Shown here piece after piece: positions 1-9,566 of a stretch of DNA of 64,000 bases (position 1 is the first letter of the stretch; each line of letters opens with the position of its first letter). The position numbers were made by a program, and so were the translations under genes. The notes under the pieces were generated by a model, which had not been told where the DNA came from, ran no database searches, and worked only from the letters and a program-made list of their open reading frames with translations. The DNA lies in contig NZ_CP101456.1 in assembly GCF_024362485.1 (NCBI RefSeq), positions 1,736,001 to 1,800,000 on the forward strand, in the 5' to 3' direction. The DNA is from Natronobeatus ordinarius. GTDB lineage: Archaea > Halobacteriota > Halobacteria > Halobacteriales > Natrialbaceae.

Positions 1-361
1 CCGACGCCTGCCGAGCGACTCACTCCCGAGCCGTCGACCGACTGGATCCCGGCTCTGATCGCCGAGCGCTGCAGTTTGCAGATGACAATCTTAAAGTAAC
101 GATACATCATCTGGTCCACTGTCGTGATCGACTGTGAGCCTCGGTCTTGCGGAAACACAGCGGATGCACTGAGTCGACAGGTCGGTACGTGGAGACGGTT
201 CTCTCACACTTCCTTTCGCCAGCGCTGTACGAGATGGAACGTGTCGAGTCCGAACGTGTTCATAGTCGGCCGAACTGAACGGAACCAAGCCAACGTCAGT
301 GACCGGGGAACCGCTCGGCGATCTCGTCGACGCGCGTCCCCGGGCGGACGACGGTGTCTCC
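1..361. other. Non-coding stretch upstream of rdfA
   Basis: No credible gene is visible here. Short open frames entering from the left edge end by about position 143 and lack recognisable composition. An AT-richer patch around 85-100 (CTTAAAGTAA) could be a promoter element, but it is far from the rdfA start. The tail of an upstream gene cannot be excluded for the first 100 bases. Confidence 0.4.
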
Positions 362-967
362 ATGGCGCGTGAAAAAAACAGACGGCGGACGAAAGTCGAA
401 CGGGTCATTGAAGAGTACGGTCTCGACGGCTGGGGAGAACGCCTCGAGGCCGAGTGGACCGGCGACGGGACCGAACGGAAGAGCCTGCGTGACCTCGCAA
501 CCGGGTTCAACGTCGCCGTGTTGCGGGCTGCGCTGTCGGCAGCCGGTGAGTCGACGGTCACGGCCGACGTAGAGAGTACGTACCACACGCTCACTGCCGA
601 CGACGTGTCGCGCTCGGATACGATTCGGAAACGGCGCGAACTCGAGCGAGCCGGCATCGACGTGGACGACGTACTACGAAGTTTCGTCACCCATCAGGCC
701 ATCCACACGTACCTCACGAACGTTCGCGAAGCCACACTCGAGCGAGACGAGGGTGACCGCGTCGAACGCAAGAAAGAGACCGTTCAGCGACTGATCAGCC
801 GAACGCAGGTGGTGACCGACTCGACGATCGAGGAACTGGTGAACGCCGAGTTGTTGCGCGATCGACCTTACGAGGTGTTTGTCAACGTTCGTGTGGTCTG
901 TAACGACTGCGGAACCGACTACGCCGTCGAGGAACTGATCGAACGAGGTGGCTGTGACTGTGGCTGA
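362..967 (+). CDS. rdfA: Rod-determining factor RdfA-like protein
   Basis: This 201-aa protein resembles the haloarchaeal family annotated as rod-determining factor RdfA, a regulator of the rod/disk shape transition in Haloferax. The N-terminus is basic and helical and fits a winged-helix-like region (VERVIEEYGLDGWGERLEAEW). The C-terminus has a Cys cluster (CNDCGTDY ... GGCDCG, about residues 180-200) that probably binds zinc. The ATG at 362 is preferred to an upstream in-frame ATG at 299, because the extension is arginine-rich and not acidic. The SMC-like gene begins 85 bases downstream on the same strand, the usual neighbour of this family. The family assignment is from recalled similarity; the Cys cluster and the neighbour are seen directly. 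Confidence 0.72.
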   Translation: MAREKNRRRTKVERVIEEYGLDGWGERLEAEWTGDGTERKSLRDLATGFNVAVLRAALSAAGESTVTADVESTYHTLTADDVSRSDTIRKRRELERAGIDVDDVLRSFVTHQAIHTYLTNVREATLERDEGDRVERKKETVQRLISRTQVVTDSTIEELVNAELLRDRPYEVFVNVRVVCNDCGTDYAVEELIERGGCDCG

Positions 968-1052
968 CGGCGTGTCGTCGGTCGACTGTGGCTCACACGG
1001 TGGCAACTGCAAGTCGAGCGTATTCATAATCAACCCCCATGACCTCTAACAT

Positions 1053-2993
1053 ATGTCCGCAGCAGAGTCGATAGAAGATCAGATCGAGGTAGCAGTATCG
1101 AACGTCGGCGGGATCGACGCGACCGACGTCTCGTTACGGCCGGGAGTCAACGTCCTCACTGGCCGCAACGCGACGAATCGAACGTCGTTCCTGCAGGCGA
1201 TCATGGCCGCACTCGGCAGTGATCGCCCCTCGCTGAAAGGCGACGCCGACGAAGGGTTCGTCGAGCTGGCCTTCGGCGACGACACCTACACGCGCTCGCT
1301 CGAGCGCCAGAACGGCACGGTGAGCTTCGGCGGCGACCCGTACCTCACTGACGAGCAGGCCGAACTCGCGGATCTGTTCGCGTTCTTGCTCGAGTCCAAC
1401 GAGGCTCGCCGGGCCGTCGGCCGTGGTGACGACTTACGCGAGCTCATCATGCGCCCGATCGACACCGACGAGATCCAGGCGCAGATCCAGTTGCTCGAGG
1501 CCGAAAAGCGGGATCTCGACGACCGGATCGACGAACTCGAGCAGTTCGCCCGCGAGCTGCCCGGTCTCGAGGAGCAAAACCGTGCACTCGCCGACGAGAT
1601 CGAGGCACTCGAGGCCGATCTCGCCGACGTCGAGGCCGAACTCGAGACACTCGACGCCGACCTCGAGGAGAGTCAGAGCCAGAAAGACGAACTCGAGGAG
1701 ACGTTCTCCCGGCTGCGGGCCGCCAGAAAGGAACTCGAGACGATCGAGTACGACCTCGAAACCGAGCGTGAGAGCCGACGCGAACTCGAACGCGAACGCG
1801 AGCGGCTCGAAGACGAGTACGACGAGTTCACGAACGAAGAGTTCGAGTCCGCAGACCGGCTCGAAGGGCGCATCCAGGAGCTTCGTGAACGCAAACGGTC
1901 ACTCGAGACGACGGTGAGCGAACTCCAGGGCGTCATCCGTTTCAACGAGGAACGGCTCGAAGATGGCGGCATCGGTCTCGAGGCCGACGACGACGGGGAC
2001 GTTACCGATCAGCTGCTGGCCGATACCGACGAGATCGTTTGCTGGACCTGTGGCTCCGAGGTCGACCGCGATCGGATCGAGACGACCCTCGAGCGGCTGC
2101 GCTCGCTTCATCAAGACAAGCTGAGCGAACGGAACGAGCTCCAGCGGACGATCGACGACCTCTCGTCGCGGCAGAAAGAGCGCCGGGAGAAACAGCGCCG
2201 CCTCGACGACCTCAAGCGTCGGCTGGCGACCATCGACACCGACCTCGAGGCCCACGACGATCGCATCGCCAAACTCGAGGAGCGACGCGACGAGAAACTG
2301 GACGCGATCGCCGAACTCGAGGCCGAAACCGAGCGCTTCGAGGGCGCCGATTACAGCGACGTCCTCGAGACACACCGCCGGGCGAACGAACTCGAACTCA
2401 CACTCGAGCAGAAAGAAGCACAACGAGCCGAGGTCGCCGACCAGATCGCAGACCTCGAGAAACGGCTCGACGAACGCGAGGAACTCGAGGCGCGACGCGA
2501 GGACCTCGAGGCGGAGCTTACCGAGTTGCGGACCCGCGTCGACCGCATCGAGCGAGAGGCCGTCGAAGCGTTCAACGAGCACATGGAATCGATCCTCGCC
2601 GTGCTCGAGTACGCGAACATCGAGCGGATCTGGATCGAACGGCGGGAACGAACGGTTCGCGAGGGGCGGCGGACGGTGTCGCGGTCGGCGTTCGACCTCC
2701 ACGTCGTCCGAACGAGCGAGGAGGGGGCCACCTACGAAGATACGATCGACCACCTCTCTGAGAGCGAACGGGAAGTGACCGGCCTCGTGTTCACGCTGGC
2801 GGGCTACCTCGTCCACGACGTGTACGACGTCGTCCCGTTCATGCTGCTCGATTCGCTCGAGGCGATCGACTCCGAACGCATCGCCGACCTCGTCGAGTAC
2901 TTCGAGGAGTTCGTCGACTGTCTCGTCGTCGCGTTACTCCCCGAGGACGCACAGGCGCTTTCGGACGAGCACCACTACGTCACCGAAATCTGA
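1053..2993 (+). CDS. Archaea-specific SMC-related protein with zinc hook
   Basis: A 646-aa SMC/Rad50-like ATPase. An N-terminal P-loop-like segment (TGRNATNRTS, residues 36-45) is followed by a long coiled coil from about 120 to 560. A CWTCG hook (Cys330, Cys333) interrupts the coil as in Rad50. A signature-like LSESE lies near 570 and a Walker B-like hydrophobic strand FMLLDSLEAID near 596-606. The P-loop lacks the usual GxGKS/T lysine and has Arg43 at the equivalent place. The protein is shorter than Rad50 or SMC (about 900-1200 aa) and matches the haloarchaeal SMC-related family found next to rdfA. A role in chromosome organisation or shape control is inferred. Its start lies 85 bases after rdfA, so an operon is likely. 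Confidence 0.8.
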   Translation: MSAAESIEDQIEVAVSNVGGIDATDVSLRPGVNVLTGRNATNRTSFLQAIMAALGSDRPSLKGDADEGFVELAFGDDTYTRSLERQNGTVSFGGDPYLTDEQAELADLFAFLLESNEARRAVGRGDDLRELIMRPIDTDEIQAQIQLLEAEKRDLDDRIDELEQFARELPGLEEQNRALADEIEALEADLADVEAELETLDADLEESQSQKDELEETFSRLRAARKELETIEYDLETERESRRELERERERLEDEYDEFTNEEFESADRLEGRIQELRERKRSLETTVSELQGVIRFNEERLEDGGIGLEADDDGDVTDQLLADTDEIVCWTCGSEVDRDRIETTLERLRSLHQDKLSERNELQRTIDDLSSRQKERREKQRRLDDLKRRLATIDTDLEAHDDRIAKLEERRDEKLDAIAELEAETERFEGADYSDVLETHRRANELELTLEQKEAQRAEVADQIADLEKRLDEREELEARREDLEAELTELRTRVDRIEREAVEAFNEHMESILAVLEYANIERIWIERRERTVREGRRTVSRSAFDLHVVRTSEEGATYEDTIDHLSESEREVTGLVFTLAGYLVHDVYDVVPFMLLDSLEAIDSERIADLVEYFEEFVDCLVVALLPEDAQALSDEHHYVTEI

Positions 2994-3154
2994 GGTGGCT
3001 CGAACCGGACTCGACAGTCGTTCTCACCGGAAGTCATCGCGGTGCGTTCGACGGCGTCGCCGCCGAACGTCGATGTACACGTGCACACAGTGTATACGTC
3101 GAGCCGCCGCTACCGAATCGTGTGGCTCGGCCGGTGGCGAGCGCGGCCGGCCGT

Positions 3155-3688
3155 TCAGTACGTCGGCTCGCCCTCGGGCTCGCCGTCACGCTGATTGACG
3201 ACGCGGGCGAGCGTGAACAGGCCGTCTGAGAGCCGGTTGAGGTACTCGATCACCTGCTGGTTGATCGGTTCTTCGGTCGCGAGTGCGACCGCACGACGCT
3301 CTGCGCGTCGGCAGACGGTGCGCGCGTGGTGGATCTTGGCTCCCGTCTCGCTGCCCGTCGGGAGGATGAACGAGCGGAGCGGCTCGAGTTCCTCGTCGTA
3401 GCCGTCGATCCAGCCTTCGATCTCCTCGACGTGGTCGCCACTAACGACCGGGTCGTCCTCGGCCGGGTCCGGGTTCGCGAGGTCGGCCTGCACGACGTGG
3501 AGGTGATTCTGGACGGCCTCGAGCTGTTCGTCGACGTCCTCGTAGCCCGTCGGTCGGACGGTTCCGACGAGTGCATTGAGTTCGTCGACGGCGCCGTACG
3601 CCTCGATCCGGTGACTCGCCTTCGAAACGCGGGTCATGTCACGCAGGTCCGTCTTCCCTTCGTCGCCGCGACCGGTGTAGATCGGCAT
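3155..3688 (-). CDS. Cob(I)yrinic acid a,c-diamide/cobalamin adenosyltransferase (PduO type)
   Basis: A 177-aa protein that transfers the adenosyl group of ATP to the cobalt of cob(I)alamin, forming adenosylcobalamin. The N-terminal phosphate-binding motif (MPIYTGRGDEGKTDL), the central YGAVDELNA helix and the C-terminal RRAERR motif are all present, and the length is typical of PduO-type enzymes. The ATG at 3688 is the family start; the reading frame continues far upstream only as antisense to AMP phosphorylase. It is divergent from the AMP phosphorylase gene, with about 200 bases between them. It may supply cofactor to the B12-dependent acyl-CoA mutase at 28326. Confidence 0.93.
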   Translation of the reverse strand: MPIYTGRGDEGKTDLRDMTRVSKASHRIEAYGAVDELNALVGTVRPTGYEDVDEQLEAVQNHLHVVQADLANPDPAEDDPVVSGDHVEEIEGWIDGYDEELEPLRSFILPTGSETGAKIHHARTVCRRAERRAVALATEEPINQQVIEYLNRLSDGLFTLARVVNQRDGEPEGEPTY

Positions 3689-3895
3689 GGGTGAGAGAAA
3701 GGGCAGCCGATACTTAATTCCGGTCGGTACCCGCCCGCCCGCTCCCACCCGCTCCCGCACGCGCCAGCGTGGCGGAGGCGCCGCTGTCCAGTATCCACAG
3801 TGTCTCGCCGTCCGGTGCGTGGTGGTGTCGTCGGCCCGTCGACGACGAACCGACCACCACCGTTTTGCCCTCGCGGTCGCACGAAGGGAGTACGA

Positions 3896-5374
3896 ATGAA
3901 CCTCGAGGCCGCCTCGATCGATATCGGGACGAACCAGCCGACGGTCCTCCTGAACACGGCCGACGCCGACGAACTCGGTGCCCACCCGCTCGACCGCGTT
4001 CGGATCCGCCAGGCCGGGACTGCGACGACCGGGATCGTCAAGGTGACCGACGAACTCGTCGATCCCGGCACGATCGGCGTGACGGAGCCGCTGCATCACC
4101 TTCGGGGAGCCGTCGACGTCACGCTCGCCGGAACGCCGCGGTCGGTCAGGTACGTCAGGAAAAAACTCGACGACGTCGAACTCGACCGGCACGAACTCGA
4201 GGCGATCGTCCGGGACATCCACGAGAACCGACTCTCGGACGTGGAGTTGAGCGCGTACGTCTCCGGCGTCTACGCGAACGGCCTCTCGCTCGAGGAGACC
4301 AAACACCTCACCCAGGCGATGACCGAAGTCGGCGAGCAACTCGCGTGGGGTGACTCGATCGTCGCCGACAAGCACTCGATCGGGGGCGTCGCGGGTAATC
4401 GGGTGACGCCGGTTATGGTCGCCATCGTCGCCGAGGCCGGGCTGACGATGCCGAAAACCTCGTCGCGGGCGGTGACCTCGCCGGCGGGGACCGCGGACGT
4501 GATGGAGGTCTTCTGTGAGATCGAGTTTACGGTCGAAGAAATCGAGGCGATCGTCGCGGAGACGGGCGGCTGTCTCGTCTGGGGCGGCGGCGTGGACCTC
4601 TCGCCGGTCGACGACGAGATCATCCGCGCGGAGAACCCGCTGTCGATCGACCCCCCGGGCCAGCTCATGGCCTCGGTCCTCTCGAAGAAGCGCGGGGCGG
4701 GCTCGACGCACGTCCTGATCGACGTCCCCTACGGCGAGGGGGCGAAAGTCGAGAGCCTCGTCGCCGCCCGCGAGCTCGCAGACGACTTCAAGCGGGTCGG
4801 CGACCACCTCGAGATGGACGTCGTCTGTGCGATCACCCACGGCACCGACCCGACGGGCGACGGCATCGGCCCCGTCCTCGAGGCGCGTGACGTCCTCTCG
4901 GTGCTCGAGGGCGGCGGGCCCGAACCGCTCCGGCTGAAGTCGATCCGACTCTCGGACATCTTACTCGAGCACTGTGGCGTCGATGCCTCGGCGACCGACA
5001 TCCTCGACTCCGGACGCGCGCTCGAGCGATTCCAGCAGATCGTCGCCGCCCAGGGTGGCGATCCCGACGTCTCCGTCGACGACCTCGAGCCGGGGTCGGA
5101 GTCGGCGACGATCCGGGCCGGCCGGTCGGGGATGATCTCGCGGGTGGACAACCGGCAGCTCTGTGACCTCGCGCGCCGGGCTGGCGCGCCGAAGGACCAC
5201 CGTGCCGGCCTCGAGCTTCACCGCGTCGCCGGCGAACCGGTCGACGAAGGTGACGAGCTCTACACGATCTACGCCGAGACGCCCGGAAAGCTCGCCGAAG
5301 CCGAGGAGCTCGCCGGGAAGCTCGAGCCGATTCGCGTCCGGAGCAGGGCCGACGCACTCGTCGAGCGTCGCTGA
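3896..5374 (+). CDS. deoA: AMP phosphorylase
   Basis: A 492-aa enzyme of the archaeal AMP phosphorylase branch of the thymidine phosphorylase family. It converts AMP (also CMP/UMP) plus phosphate to base and ribose 1,5-bisphosphate. An N-terminal archaeal extension (residues 1-80) precedes the conserved core, with the family signature around DKHSIGGVAGNR and KTSSRAVTSPAGTADVME (about residues 155-205). The C-terminal barrel-sandwich domain contains the dimer-typical GMISRVDN segment. The ATG at 3896 is chosen because the upstream extension is unlike the family and Arg/Pro-rich. The downstream partners of the pentose bisphosphate pathway (R15P isomerase, RuBisCO) are not in the window. Confidence 0.92.
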   Translation: MNLEAASIDIGTNQPTVLLNTADADELGAHPLDRVRIRQAGTATTGIVKVTDELVDPGTIGVTEPLHHLRGAVDVTLAGTPRSVRYVRKKLDDVELDRHELEAIVRDIHENRLSDVELSAYVSGVYANGLSLEETKHLTQAMTEVGEQLAWGDSIVADKHSIGGVAGNRVTPVMVAIVAEAGLTMPKTSSRAVTSPAGTADVMEVFCEIEFTVEEIEAIVAETGGCLVWGGGVDLSPVDDEIIRAENPLSIDPPGQLMASVLSKKRGAGSTHVLIDVPYGEGAKVESLVAARELADDFKRVGDHLEMDVVCAITHGTDPTGDGIGPVLEARDVLSVLEGGGPEPLRLKSIRLSDILLEHCGVDASATDILDSGRALERFQQIVAAQGGDPDVSVDDLEPGSESATIRAGRSGMISRVDNRQLCDLARRAGAPKDHRAGLELHRVAGEPVDEGDELYTIYAETPGKLAEAEELAGKLEPIRVRSRADALVERR

Positions 5375-5418
5375 CGGCGGCGACGTCGACGACTTCCCGT
5401 GACGCGGGAACGACGGGT

Positions 5419-5427
5419 GAATTATAT
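5419..5427 (+). promoter_or_regulatory. TATA box of uspA at 5457
   Basis: GAATTATAT is an AT-rich octamer in otherwise GC-rich sequence. It lies about 33 bases upstream of the ATG, which is the spacing expected for a nearly leaderless haloarchaeal transcript. Confidence 0.6.
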
Positions 5428-5456
5428 GGGGGCGTTCGTGGTAGCGGTGGGCGCCA

Positions 5457-5867
5457 ATGTACGACACGATTCTCGTCGCGACCGACGGGAGCGACGCGGC
5501 GAACCGGGCGATCGAGCACGCCACCAGCCTCGCCTCGACGTTCGACGCCGACCTCCACGCGGTGTACGTCGTCGACACGCGACGGTACGGCTCCGCTGCG
5601 CTCGCCGACTCGAGTGCCGTCATCGAGGACCTCGAGGAACAGGGATCGGCGCTCCTCGAGGACGTCGAGCAGCGGTCGGACGTCGACGTCACGGCGACGG
5701 TCCGACGCGGCCGCCCGAGCGAGGAGATCGACACCTACGCCGACGAGATCGACGCCGACCTCGTCGTGATCGGCAACCGCGGGCTCGGCGGCCCGGCGGG
5801 CGGCCAGATCGGTAGCGTCGCCGAGCGCGTCGTCCGCTACGCCGGCCGCCCCGTGATCACGGCCTGA
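5457..5867 (+). CDS. Universal stress protein (UspA), copy 1
   Basis: A 136-aa single-domain Usp of the ATP-binding subtype. The N-terminal beta strand with the DG motif (ILVATDGSD) and the C-terminal nucleotide-binding signature (GNRGLGGPAGGQIGS followed by RPVITA) are intact. Cytosolic stress or energy sensing is the family role; the specific function is unknown. A TATA element lies just upstream, and a second very similar usp follows 35 bases downstream, so co-transcription or a recent tandem duplication is likely. Confidence 0.92.
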   Translation: MYDTILVATDGSDAANRAIEHATSLASTFDADLHAVYVVDTRRYGSAALADSSAVIEDLEEQGSALLEDVEQRSDVDVTATVRRGRPSEEIDTYADEIDADLVVIGNRGLGGPAGGQIGSVAERVVRYAGRPVITA

Positions 5868-5902
5868 TCGTTCCCGAATACTCACCGACGACTCTCACAC
5901 CC

Positions 5903-6322
5903 ATGTACGATACGATACTCGTCCCGACGGACGGTAGCGACCCCGCGAACCGCGCGATCGAACACGCCCTGACGCTCGCCGATCGGTACGGCGCGACGGT
6001 GCACGCGCTGTACTGCGTCGAGACCCACCGCTACGGCGAGCCCGCCCTCTCGAGTTCGGCCATCGTCCTCAACCAGCTCGAAGAGCGGGGGCAAGCGATG
6101 CTCGAGGGGCTCGCCGACCGGGCGGAGAACGACGGTATCGACGTGAGCTGGACCATCTGTCACGGCCGCCCCTGGGAGGAGATCCACGACTGTGCCGACG
6201 AGGTCGACGCCGACCTGATCGTCATCGGCTACCAGGGCCAGAGCCACTCGCGCGACCACAAGATCGGCAGCGTCGCCGAGCGCGTCGTCCGGACGGCCGA
6301 CGTGCCGGTGTTGACGGCCTGA
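5903..6322 (+). CDS. Universal stress protein (UspA), copy 2
   Basis: A 139-aa Usp domain that is clearly paralogous to the preceding gene. Shared features include the MYDTIL start, the DGSD-AANRAIEHA-type helix 1 and a final IGSVAERVVR motif. The ATP-binding glycines are degenerate compared with copy 1 (GYQGQSHSRDHKIGS), so nucleotide binding may differ. The gene begins 35 bases after copy 1 on the same strand. Confidence 0.92.
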   Translation: MYDTILVPTDGSDPANRAIEHALTLADRYGATVHALYCVETHRYGEPALSSSAIVLNQLEERGQAMLEGLADRAENDGIDVSWTICHGRPWEEIHDCADEVDADLIVIGYQGQSHSRDHKIGSVAERVVRTADVPVLTA

Positions 6323-6369
6323 GGTGTGTGCCGTCGTTGGCGTTCTCGCTGGAGGCCGAGCAGGTACGC

Positions 6370-6600
6370 CTACTGCTCGACCTTCTCCCCCCGAACGAGG
6401 AGATAGATGATCGTGGCGAGGAGGCCCGGAACCAATCCGAGAATGAACATGATGGGAATGCCAGTTGCCCACTGCCACGCCCAGTCACTCCCCCGATCTT
6501 TCGCGTCACGGTAGATCCACCGTCCGAGTATCCCGAACAGTAGAACGAAGACGATAAATAATATGAGGAGGAGTTCTGGTCCGCCTGGAAGGGGGATCAT
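6370..6600 (-). CDS. Small two-helix membrane protein
   Basis: A 76-aa protein with two predicted transmembrane helices (about residues 8-27 and 47-68), joined by a short polar loop containing RDAKDRGSDWAWQWA. It resembles the N-terminal membrane segment of PLDc_N-type small haloarchaeal proteins, but no enzymatic motif is present. The ATG at 6600 is supported by a strong AT-rich promoter about 30 bases upstream. The function is unknown. It converges with the usp gene ending at 6322. Confidence 0.75.
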   Translation of the reverse strand: MIPLPGGPELLLILFIVFVLLFGILGRWIYRDAKDRGSDWAWQWATGIPIMFILGLVPGLLATIIYLLVRGEKVEQ

Positions 6601-6628
6601 TGCTGTACCGACCTGCTTGAACTGGCAG

Positions 6629-6643
6629 AAAAATATATTTTAT
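6629..6643 (-). promoter_or_regulatory. TATA box of the small membrane protein gene
   Basis: AAAATATATTTTAT on the plus strand is centred about 35 bases from the ATG at 6600. It is one of the strongest AT runs in this part of the window and implies a leaderless or short-leader transcript toward lower coordinates. Confidence 0.65.
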
Positions 6644-6710
6644 GGAGTGGGTTTACTGGATCCTACAACTGGCGGGAGAGCCGTCGCTGGCGGTCGCCGC
6701 TCGAGGACGC

Positions 6711-7598
6711 TCAGTTGACCGTCAGCACCGGTCGCTCGGAGCGACGGACGACGCGCGCCGTCGTACTCCCCAGGAGTCGGTCGGCGCTCGCGCCCACGCC
6801 GCGTCCGCGGGTGCCCATCGCGAGCAGGTCGGCGTCGACGCCGTCGGCGTACGCGAGGATCTCTTCCTCCGGGACCCCACGAAGGAGTTCGGTGTTGACG
6901 TCGAGTCCACGATCGGTCGCCTCCTGGGCGACGGTCTCGAGAGCGTTCTCGCCCCCTTCCCGGAGCAGGCCGACGATGCTCCGCGGCGCGTCCTCGAGGT
7001 CGTACACCGTCCGGTCGATCACGTAGACGACGTCGACGCCCGCGCCGACGACCTCGGCGAGGTCGAGCGCACCCTCGGCGGCCCGCTCGGCGGCGTCGCT
7101 GCCGTCAGTCGGGATCACGATCCGGCCGGTCCTGACGTCGGACGGGTCGGGAACCGACTCGGGCCCGTCGCCCAGGCGGACGGCCATCACGGGGACGTCG
7201 GCGGTCGTGAGCACGCGTTCGGTGGTGCTACCCAGCCGGACGTCCTCGAGGGCGGCCTCGCCGCGGGTGCCCATGACGATCAGGTCGGCGTCGACCTCGT
7301 CGGCGTAGGCGACGATCTCGCGGTAGGGGACGCCCTCGCTGACGTGGCGGACGACCTCGACGCCCGCCGAATCGGCCAGCTCCATCACGTGGGCGGTCGC
7401 GTCGCGACCGCGTCGCTCGCTCGAGCGACGCACCTGCTCGTGCTGTTCGTCGGTGAGGTCGGCGACATCGTCCCACGACTCGATCACCGAGATCGCGTGG
7501 ACGGTTGCGTCGTCGTCGGCGGCGAGCGAGAGCGCTCGAGCGATCGCACCTTCTGCACCGGGGGTTCCATCGACCGGAACGACGATCGTGTCGTACAT
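6711..7598 (-). CDS. Tandem-domain universal stress protein
   Basis: A 295-aa protein with two full Usp domains, about residues 1-145 and 148-295. Each begins with a IVVPVDGT/IVIPTDGSD strand and ends with a nucleotide-binding GTRG...GSTT(E/A)RV signature, so both halves appear competent to bind ATP. Tandem Usp proteins form an internal pseudo-dimer. The gene is transcribed opposite to the flanking usp genes 5903 and the AarF-like gene. The ATG at 7598 sits directly before the usual MYDTIVV start. Confidence 0.93.
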   Translation of the reverse strand: MYDTIVVPVDGTPGAEGAIARALSLAADDDATVHAISVIESWDDVADLTDEQHEQVRRSSERRGRDATAHVMELADSAGVEVVRHVSEGVPYREIVAYADEVDADLIVMGTRGEAALEDVRLGSTTERVLTTADVPVMAVRLGDGPESVPDPSDVRTGRIVIPTDGSDAAERAAEGALDLAEVVGAGVDVVYVIDRTVYDLEDAPRSIVGLLREGGENALETVAQEATDRGLDVNTELLRGVPEEEILAYADGVDADLLAMGTRGRGVGASADRLLGSTTARVVRRSERPVLTVN

Positions 7599-7814
7599 CT
7601 CGAGGGGCTACGACGGCGACGGTCAAGAAGCCCCACGTCGGTTTTCGATCGTCGGATTGGGTGAGACGGATGAGATCGCCGGAGGAGGCGTACGGATGGT
7701 GCCGTCCGCACGCGGTCGCTTCGCCGGGGCGTCCATGAGTCACGTATTTGTGCCAGTTGTCCGAAACGCCGGTATGTACGGCCACTCCATCGAGCTCCCT
7801 GCGAGTCGTCGACG

Positions 7815-9383
7815 ATGAGGGGATTTTACCGCCGGTACCTCCAGGTCGTTCTCCGCTTTCTCCCGTTCGCGCTGGCGTTCCTGCGGGATCGGCGGCGGTT
7901 CCTGCTGTTCGGCCCGCCGCGGCGCGTTCCCGAGGCGGTCCACCGACGCCGCGCCGAGCGGATGACCGAGCTCATGCTCGAGCTCGGCCCGGCGTTCATC
8001 AAGGTCGGGCAGGTGCTCTCGACGCGGCCGGACGTCGTCCCGCCGATCTACGCCGAGACGTTCGCGACGCTCCAGGACGAGGTCCCCGAGGACGTCGGCG
8101 GCGATCCGCTGACCGTCGTCGAGGAGGAACTCGCCGAGCTGGTCGACCTCGAGACGCTCGAGCCGGTCGCCGGCGGCTCGCTGGCGTTCGTCTACGCGGT
8201 CGAGCACGACGGCGAGCGCCTCGCCCTGAAGGTGCGCCGGCCGGGGATCACGGCGATCATCGAGCGCGACCTGCGGGTGATCGACGCGATCCTCCCGATC
8301 GTCGCCGCCTTCGCCCCCGAGAACCAGCGCTACTCCCTCGAGAACGTCGCCGACGACTTCGAGGAGATCATCCTCGAAGAGCTCGACTTCGAACGCGAGG
8401 CGGCGATCATGCGCGAGATCGGTGCGAATCTCGATCCCGACCGGGTCGTCGTCCCGGCCGTTCACGAGGAGCTCTCGTCGGAACGGGTCCTCGCGATGGA
8501 GTTCGTCGCAGGAGCGAAGATCACCGACGAGGACGCTCTCGCCGACCGCGGTATCGATCGAACGGCGCTCGCGACGCTGATCGCCCGGACGTACCTGCAG
8601 ATGGGACTCGTCGACGGGGTCTACCACGCCGACCCACATCCGGGCAATCTCGCGGTGACCGACGACGGCCGACTCGTCATCTACGACTTCGGGATGAGCC
8701 AGCGGCTGACCCCGAGCGCCCAGGAGGATATCGTCAGCCTCTACCGGACGCTCGTTCGTCGGGACGTCGACGGCCTGTTGAACACGCTCATCGCGCTCGA
8801 GGTACTCGAGCCGACGGTCGACCGCGTGGCCGTTCGGAACGTGCTCCGGCTCGTGATCGAGAACCTCGAGGGACGCTCCGTGATCACCTGGCGGGCGATC
8901 ATCACCGAGTTGATGACGATGTTGCACGACTTCCCCTTCCGCATTCCGCCGAACGTGATGTTGCTGATCCGCGCCGGCACCGTCGGTGAGGGGGTCTGCC
9001 GATCGCTCGATCCCGAGTTCGACTTCATCGCCGTCACCCGCGACTTCCTCGTCGATCACGGCTTCATCGAGAGCGAGCTCGAGAGCCTGCTCGCGGACCT
9101 GCGCGACGACCTGCGCGAGTCCGTGCCCGTCATCGCGGCTGCACCCGCCCGGTTCGACCGCGTCTTCGGGCAACTCGAGCGCGGCGAACTCGTCGTTCGA
9201 ACCCAGCCCGTCGACGACGACGACGGAGACGGGGCCGTCGGCTACGCCGTCATCGCTGCGGGGCTGGTCGTCGCCGCGGCGATCCTGACGTTTCACGAGC
9301 AACCGTACGAACTCGTCGGCGTGGCGTTCGCGGTCGCCTTCCTCTGGCTGTACGTTCGGGGACGGCTCCGTCGACGTCGCTGA
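7815..9383 (+). CDS. ABC1/AarF/UbiB atypical kinase family protein
   Basis: A 522-aa UbiB-type protein-kinase-like ATPase, linked in the family to isoprenoid quinone biosynthesis or lipid homeostasis. The family KxGQ motif (FIKVGQVLSTRPD, about residue 67), the lysine strand ALKVRRPG, the catalytic segment HADPHPGN and the metal-binding DFG are intact. Two hydrophobic helices near the C-terminus (about 475-512) anchor it to the membrane. It lies among usp genes. The ATG at 7815 is in the expected position before a basic RRYLQVVLRFLP helix. Confidence 0.93.
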   Translation: MRGFYRRYLQVVLRFLPFALAFLRDRRRFLLFGPPRRVPEAVHRRRAERMTELMLELGPAFIKVGQVLSTRPDVVPPIYAETFATLQDEVPEDVGGDPLTVVEEELAELVDLETLEPVAGGSLAFVYAVEHDGERLALKVRRPGITAIIERDLRVIDAILPIVAAFAPENQRYSLENVADDFEEIILEELDFEREAAIMREIGANLDPDRVVVPAVHEELSSERVLAMEFVAGAKITDEDALADRGIDRTALATLIARTYLQMGLVDGVYHADPHPGNLAVTDDGRLVIYDFGMSQRLTPSAQEDIVSLYRTLVRRDVDGLLNTLIALEVLEPTVDRVAVRNVLRLVIENLEGRSVITWRAIITELMTMLHDFPFRIPPNVMLLIRAGTVGEGVCRSLDPEFDFIAVTRDFLVDHGFIESELESLLADLRDDLRESVPVIAAAPARFDRVFGQLERGELVVRTQPVDDDDGDGAVGYAVIAAGLVVAAAILTFHEQPYELVGVAFAVAFLWLYVRGRLRRRR

Positions 9384-9566
9384 CTCGTCGGCCCGGCCTG
9401 GCCGTCGCTGCGTGGAGCCAGCCCGTCGGCGTAGGCCATCGGCTATTGCACCAGGTAAGAAATGAGATATTTATTCCGACGGACGACTGGTACGTGGTGG
9501 CCAACGATCGATCGACTCGTCGGAAGGGAGTCGTTACTTACCCTGCTCGTGGGTGCACGTCCGCCC

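Noticed and set aside
7740-9302. A 520-aa minus-strand frame opposite the AarF-like gene
   Set aside because: The AarF-like frame carries intact kinase motifs; the antisense frame has none.
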